From Bisporella sp. PMI_857 (Eukaryota > Ascomycota > Leotiomycetes > Helotiales > Helotiaceae): a DNA stretch of 64,000 bases. The stretch lies in contig JAJSPD010000022.1 of the NCBI GenBank assembly GCA_021307315.1, forward strand, positions 496,001-560,000. Direction: 5' to 3'. The notes beneath the pieces are model-generated. The model ran no database searches, had not been told where the DNA came from, and saw only the letters and a list, made by a program, of their open reading frames with translations. This document shows, one piece after another, positions 60,221-64,000 of this stretch; within the stretch, counting starts at the first letter, position 1; every line of letters begins with the position of its first letter. The position numbers were made by a program, and so were the translations under genes.

Positions 60221-63200
60221 CTAATGCCTATTGTCGGCTATGCCATCCTCACACTCACTTCCTTCCTCCTCATCTTCCGCATCAGAAACCTCAATCTTTT
60301 TTACAACTCCCCTCTCCTTCACCCCAAATAAGTCAACGAGAAACGAATTCGAGCTGGCAACCGCGACATCAATCGCCGTCCTAAACTTCGCATCTTCAGC
60401 TCTAGCATCTAATCCTCTCGCTATCAATTCCTTAAAAATGTCCAGCATATCTTTTTGCTGATCTCCTTCCACATAAATATTCCCCCGCCATCGTTTTGCC
60501 GTCGCATGCAACAAATTCTCTTCTTGAGCATTGCGTGTTTGCAAATCTGCCTCTGCTTCGAGAAAGATTGGAAGAGCTTTGACGTGAGAAATATCATTCT
60601 CGATAGCGTAGGTAGGGTAGGAACTACCACTGGGGCCAAATGTGCCCTTCCACGAAGTAGCAATGAAGCGGAAAATAGGGGTTTCGCCCAAATCATTGCG
60701 GTGGTTGACAGGAAGTCCAAGTGAGATGGCGTGTTTGAAGTGTTCAGCTGCTGCAAGAGCTTTGGTCTTCTCGCCGAGGAGTTGAGGTGCGAGATAGTGG
60801 AGTATGTTCATGCCAGCTGGATCTGGTTCTTTAGGATCGAAGCCACAGGAGATGAGGTAGTCGGTAATCCAGATATGTGTGTACGAGTTTGCGGCAGCTA
60901 TATGAAATGGCTTAAACCCTTGACTATCTCTCTCGTGGATCAAACCGGGCGAACGATTGATGATAGTTGTGACCAGATTTTGGTGAACTTCGTCAAGCTC
61001 CTCGGGAAGTGTGCAAATCCAATGAAAAGCAGTTCTTCCCAGATTATCCTTTGCCGTCACATCCGCGCCCTTCTCAATCAGCGTGAGCGCGGCATTTGGA
61101 ATGCTTACGCGTTTTGGCTTCGGCTTGTCGAAATGATAATATGGTGGAGCCGGCGTAGTTATGGGATAACAGGCTGAGATTAGTGGGGTTCGTCCTCCTT
61201 CACCTCTAAGCTCAACAGGAAAGTTTGGCAATTCCCAAAACACATCTAAAATGCCATGCTCTTCGATCACTTTCTGAAGGGTCGAAGATCCGTCATCATC
61301 AGGTGCAAATGGATTAGATCCATGTTTCAGAAGAAGTAGAATCATCTTCCTTTGAGCTTGACCCCATAGTGGGTCTACTTCTTTTTTATCATTTGGCCTT
61401 GCGGCCTTGTAGAGAGGCAAGTCCTTATTTGGGTCAGCTCCCGCTTCTAAAAGTAACCTGGCTGCATCGACATCCATCGCTTCCACGGCTGAAGTGAGAG
61501 GAAGAATCTTGCCAACCGAGATGTCTGCCCCGTGTTTCAAGAGGAGACGGGTTACGCTGGCATCATCCGACATGTTCAAGCAGGTTTTGCCGTCATCACG
61601 GAGAGCATTTGGATTTGCACCACGCTCAAGTAGTACGCGCATTATTTCCTCCTTCCAGAAACCATTCGGATGTTCTGACCCAACTGCTACAATCAATGGC
61701 GTCTCTCCACGTGCATTTCTGGCTTCGACATCCGCTCCATGATCCAAGAGATATCCGATTGCTTCGATATTCCAGAAATGGGCTCCAACTGCAAGCCAGT
61801 GGAGAGCTGTAGCCTTGTAGATGTAGCCGTACCGGTTGGAGATCCGATTCACATCAACTTTGACCTTTTCGACGAGCACCTTGATAACATCAAGTCTCGG
61901 CAACGCCTGTACGCAAGCATGACACAATAATGTCCCTGGGTTTTGCTCTTCCTGCATCCACTCTTGATCATCCACCCTTGCCGCTTCCTCAAAGTATGTT
62001 TCTAATAGTCCCGCATGACCCCATGCCACAAGTGCATGCAGCCCTGTAAAGGGCCTCCCTTCTCCTCCAAGAGCCAGAAGATCTCCTCCAAGTTTGACAA
62101 ATTCGTCGAAGAGATTGTAGTCCCGCTGCTTCAATATCTCTTCAAACTTTACCAAATGCTGTTTCTTGCTTGGCCGCCCGTCTTCACTTGTATGGCGTGC
62201 ACCTCGACTAGGCGGATCGACTCTTCCAAGTAGTGCTTTAGCTTCCTTCATACCCCCAGGCTGCGGTATCAGAGCTTCAGCTGCAGAGTCCTTTGCAGGT
62301 AGCCCGCGGTTTCTCAGTTCATTCACCAGCTCTGTACACTTTGCCCACACAGCCACATCCATTGGTGTTCGTTCTTCTCCACCGACCATCCACGTAGCCT
62401 GAAGATCAGCCCCAGCGTTTTCAAGCATCTCCAGGATATCTCTCGTTCGCGCAGGATCACTGTTCCTGACGGTCGGGTGTTGAGAACTGCATGGCCTTCC
62501 CAGATCTCCGAGGGTGACGCATGCTGCATCGAAGTCACCTGGCAGGTCACCTTTCTGCGCCGAAACCCAGAGTAAATTTTCTTCTGGGAACTCTGCAAGT
62601 GCATGCAGAGGAGCGCGGCCAACTTTATCTCGCGCGAAAATGTTTGCCCCTGCTGATAAGAGGTATCTCACACTCTCCGGTCGACCAGAGCGGCAGGCAT
62701 AATGAAGTGCTGTGCAGCCATTGTGGTCAGTGTCATTGATCATCCTCTGGAGAATGCCTCGCTTCCTGTAATCTAAAAGAAGAAGTCCGATGACATTGCT
62801 TGCTCTGCCTCGTGCTGCAATGTGAAGCGGCGTGAGTCCTTCGGGAGTTTTCAAGGCTGGTTCTGCCCCTGCTTGGAGCAGATAACCAACACGGAACTCT
62901 GAAAAGCTGGCCGCATAATGCATGGAACTGGCTCCAAGCATATCGAGTGCGCAGACATTGGACACTGGGCATAACCTCCCATCCAGGAGCAAATCCAGCA
63001 GCTCTTTCGCTCTATCTGCTATATAGTTCTTAGGAGCAACAGCGCATGCTATGTGGAGAGGTGTCCTGCCTGCCTTGTTCGGGGCGTCAGTAGGCACTCC
63101 CATATCTATCAGCTTTTTCATTTTGGCCGAGAAGCAGCCACCGGAATGATTCAAAGCTACTTCGTGTAGAATGGTATTCCCATCGTTGTCGACCGCAGTC

Positions 63201-64000
63201 GGGTCTGCGCCAGCATTGACGAGGCAAATAAATATCTCGAACGGAGCATCTTTCTTAATGCATTTGTGGAGGAGCGTTTCTCCATTCTTACCTCTAGCTT
63301 TGGCAGAGCAGCCAAAATTCAGAAGTTTTTGAACAGGTGCCAATTTCGCATCGTATGTGTCGAAAAGACTGAAAAGCACCGTCTGATTCGCGGAGTCCGT
63401 GGCACTGAGGTGTAGTCCCTCCTCAACCAACATCTGTACCAGCTTCTCGTTCTCCAATTTGCCACGGTGATAATTCTGCTTCATTGATAGTAAAGGCGGT
63501 TTTCCAAACTTATTCGGCTTGTTCAGATCTGCTCCTGCCTTCATGAATGCTTTCCAAAGCTTCTCACTATTGAATTTCTCCATGCCAGCAAACATATGAT
63601 GAAATGCTGTCCATCCTTGGTCATCCTCAACTTCAACGTCAGCGCCGTGCTCGAGAAGTTTGAAAATGGTCTGCTCAGCGACTTCTGGCTTAACATCCGG
63701 CCAACCGCGACTGACTGAGTTCATGATACTCAGCAATGGTGTTGTACCATTGTTATTCTTGGCGTTCACATCCGCCCCATTTCGAATAAGAATTTCAACG
63801 AGCTTTGGCCGTAGAGGACTGACTTTGTGAAGTGGCGTGGCACCCGAATTACAGCGTGCGTTGGGGTCTGCACCATATTGCAGTAGGAGCTCTGTCACAA
63901 TCGCCTCGGTCTTGTCCCCTAACCACTCACCGAATATGGAATGGCGATTTTCGACGGCGTAATGGAGTGGAGTGTGGTTGCCGATCGTCCTCGCGTTCAC
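60221..64000 (-). CDS. Giant ankyrin-repeat protein, 3' part
   Basis: An open frame of 1259 codons from the window's right edge to the stop at 60221. The first codon in view (GTG, in a DVNAR-type context) is internal, so the 5' end lies outside the window. The sequence holds about 20 or more ankyrin repeats. The clearest are TPLHYAVENRHS, GATPLHKVSPLRP, TPLHIACAVAPKNYIADRAK, GLTPLHIAARGRASNVIGLL, TALHYACRSGRPESVRYLLS, TALHWLAVGAHF and HNDLGETPIFRF. Non-ankyrin linkers lie around codons 470-600. It ends in an acidic tail (EVSDAEDEEEGSE). Such proteins in fungi are often the sensor halves of NLR-like or other immunity proteins. Without the N terminus the effector domain is unknown. No frameshift seen. 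Confidence 0.88.
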   Translation of the reverse strand: MNARTIGNHTPLHYAVENRHSIFGEWLGDKTEAIVTELLLQYGADPNARCNSGATPLHKVSPLRPKLVEILIRNGADVNAKNNNGTTPLLSIMNSVSRGWPDVKPEVAEQTIFKLLEHGADVEVEDDQGWTAFHHMFAGMEKFNSEKLWKAFMKAGADLNKPNKFGKPPLLSMKQNYHRGKLENEKLVQMLVEEGLHLSATDSANQTVLFSLFDTYDAKLAPVQKLLNFGCSAKARGKNGETLLHKCIKKDAPFEIFICLVNAGADPTAVDNDGNTILHEVALNHSGGCFSAKMKKLIDMGVPTDAPNKAGRTPLHIACAVAPKNYIADRAKELLDLLLDGRLCPVSNVCALDMLGASSMHYAASFSEFRVGYLLQAGAEPALKTPEGLTPLHIAARGRASNVIGLLLLDYRKRGILQRMINDTDHNGCTALHYACRSGRPESVRYLLSAGANIFARDKVGRAPLHALAEFPEENLLWVSAQKGDLPGDFDAACVTLGDLGRPCSSQHPTVRNSDPARTRDILEMLENAGADLQATWMVGGEERTPMDVAVWAKCTELVNELRNRGLPAKDSAAEALIPQPGGMKEAKALLGRVDPPSRGARHTSEDGRPSKKQHLVKFEEILKQRDYNLFDEFVKLGGDLLALGGEGRPFTGLHALVAWGHAGLLETYFEEAARVDDQEWMQEEQNPGTLLCHACVQALPRLDVIKVLVEKVKVDVNRISNRYGYIYKATALHWLAVGAHFWNIEAIGYLLDHGADVEARNARGETPLIVAVGSEHPNGFWKEEIMRVLLERGANPNALRDDGKTCLNMSDDASVTRLLLKHGADISVGKILPLTSAVEAMDVDAARLLLEAGADPNKDLPLYKAARPNDKKEVDPLWGQAQRKMILLLLKHGSNPFAPDDDGSSTLQKVIEEHGILDVFWELPNFPVELRGEGGRTPLISACYPITTPAPPYYHFDKPKPKRVSIPNAALTLIEKGADVTAKDNLGRTAFHWICTLPEELDEVHQNLVTTIINRSPGLIHERDSQGFKPFHIAAANSYTHIWITDYLISCGFDPKEPDPAGMNILHYLAPQLLGEKTKALAAAEHFKHAISLGLPVNHRNDLGETPIFRFIATSWKGTFGPSGSSYPTYAIENDISHVKALPIFLEAEADLQTRNAQEENLLHATAKRWRGNIYVEGDQQKDMLDIFKELIARGLDARAEDAKFRTAIDVAVASSNSFLVDLFGVKERGVVKKIEVSDAEDEEEGSECEDGIADNRH

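Noticed and set aside
60731..61177. Plus-strand ORF of 148 codons
   Set aside because: Antisense to the giant ankyrin gene; no domain pattern of its own.

Overview
The window looks like nuclear DNA of a filamentous ascomycete (Pezizomycotina; a leotiomycete would fit, but this is a guess). Evidence: spliceosomal introns of about 50-80 bp with GT..AG ends and CTRAC-type branch sites, HET-domain proteins, a fungal Zn2Cys6 regulator, fungal rhodopsin-like, SDR and BBE-type oxidase genes, and Fot1/pogo-type DNA transposons. Gene models were made by reading exons by hand. In most multi-exon genes the splice phases close exactly.

Layout. 1-8 kb: LTR-like repeat, a HET pseudogene (1013-3109, minus) with two in-frame stops, a TA-flanked MITE, and an apparently intact two-exon HET gene (3998-6704). 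8.4-31 kb: a metabolic gene cluster with EthD-domain protein, seven-exon P450, rhodopsin-like membrane protein, secreted bicovalent-type FAD oxidase, SDR and a UbiA-type prenyltransferase/terpene cyclase. A repeat-rich gap with an NTF2-like relic follows, then an MFS transporter broken by one base in an A7 tract, a Zn2Cys6 regulator and a decayed bicupin dioxygenase. No PKS, NRPS or class I terpene synthase is visible, so the UbiA-fold enzyme is the best candidate for the core-forming step.

31-45 kb is gene-poor: Tc1-like and DUF7924-like relics, a 90-residue one-TM gene with a 4-nt first exon, a broken unknown ORF, a signal peptide joined to an orphan glutamine synthetase fragment, and a decayed NLR (NACHT/WD40-type) gene. 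45.5-49 kb: a nine-exon secreted carboxylesterase with a solo LTR inside an intron, and a GH3 beta-glucosidase relic. 50.4-52 kb: patatin-ankyrin gene. 52.5-56.4 kb: nested transposons (MITE, full-length decayed pogo element, hairpin element inside an LTR, further LTRs). 56.6-58.5 kb: an intact HET gene. 60.2-64 kb: the C-terminal 1259 codons of a giant ankyrin-repeat protein that runs off the right end.

Two themes emerge: a terpenoid-like biosynthetic cluster with its own regulator and transporter, and an allorecognition/innate-immunity-like region (HET, patatin-ANK, NLR relic, giant ANK) in which several genes are dead. Nonsense codons in relics are mostly consistent with C:G to T:A change, as expected from RIP-like mutation or ordinary decay.
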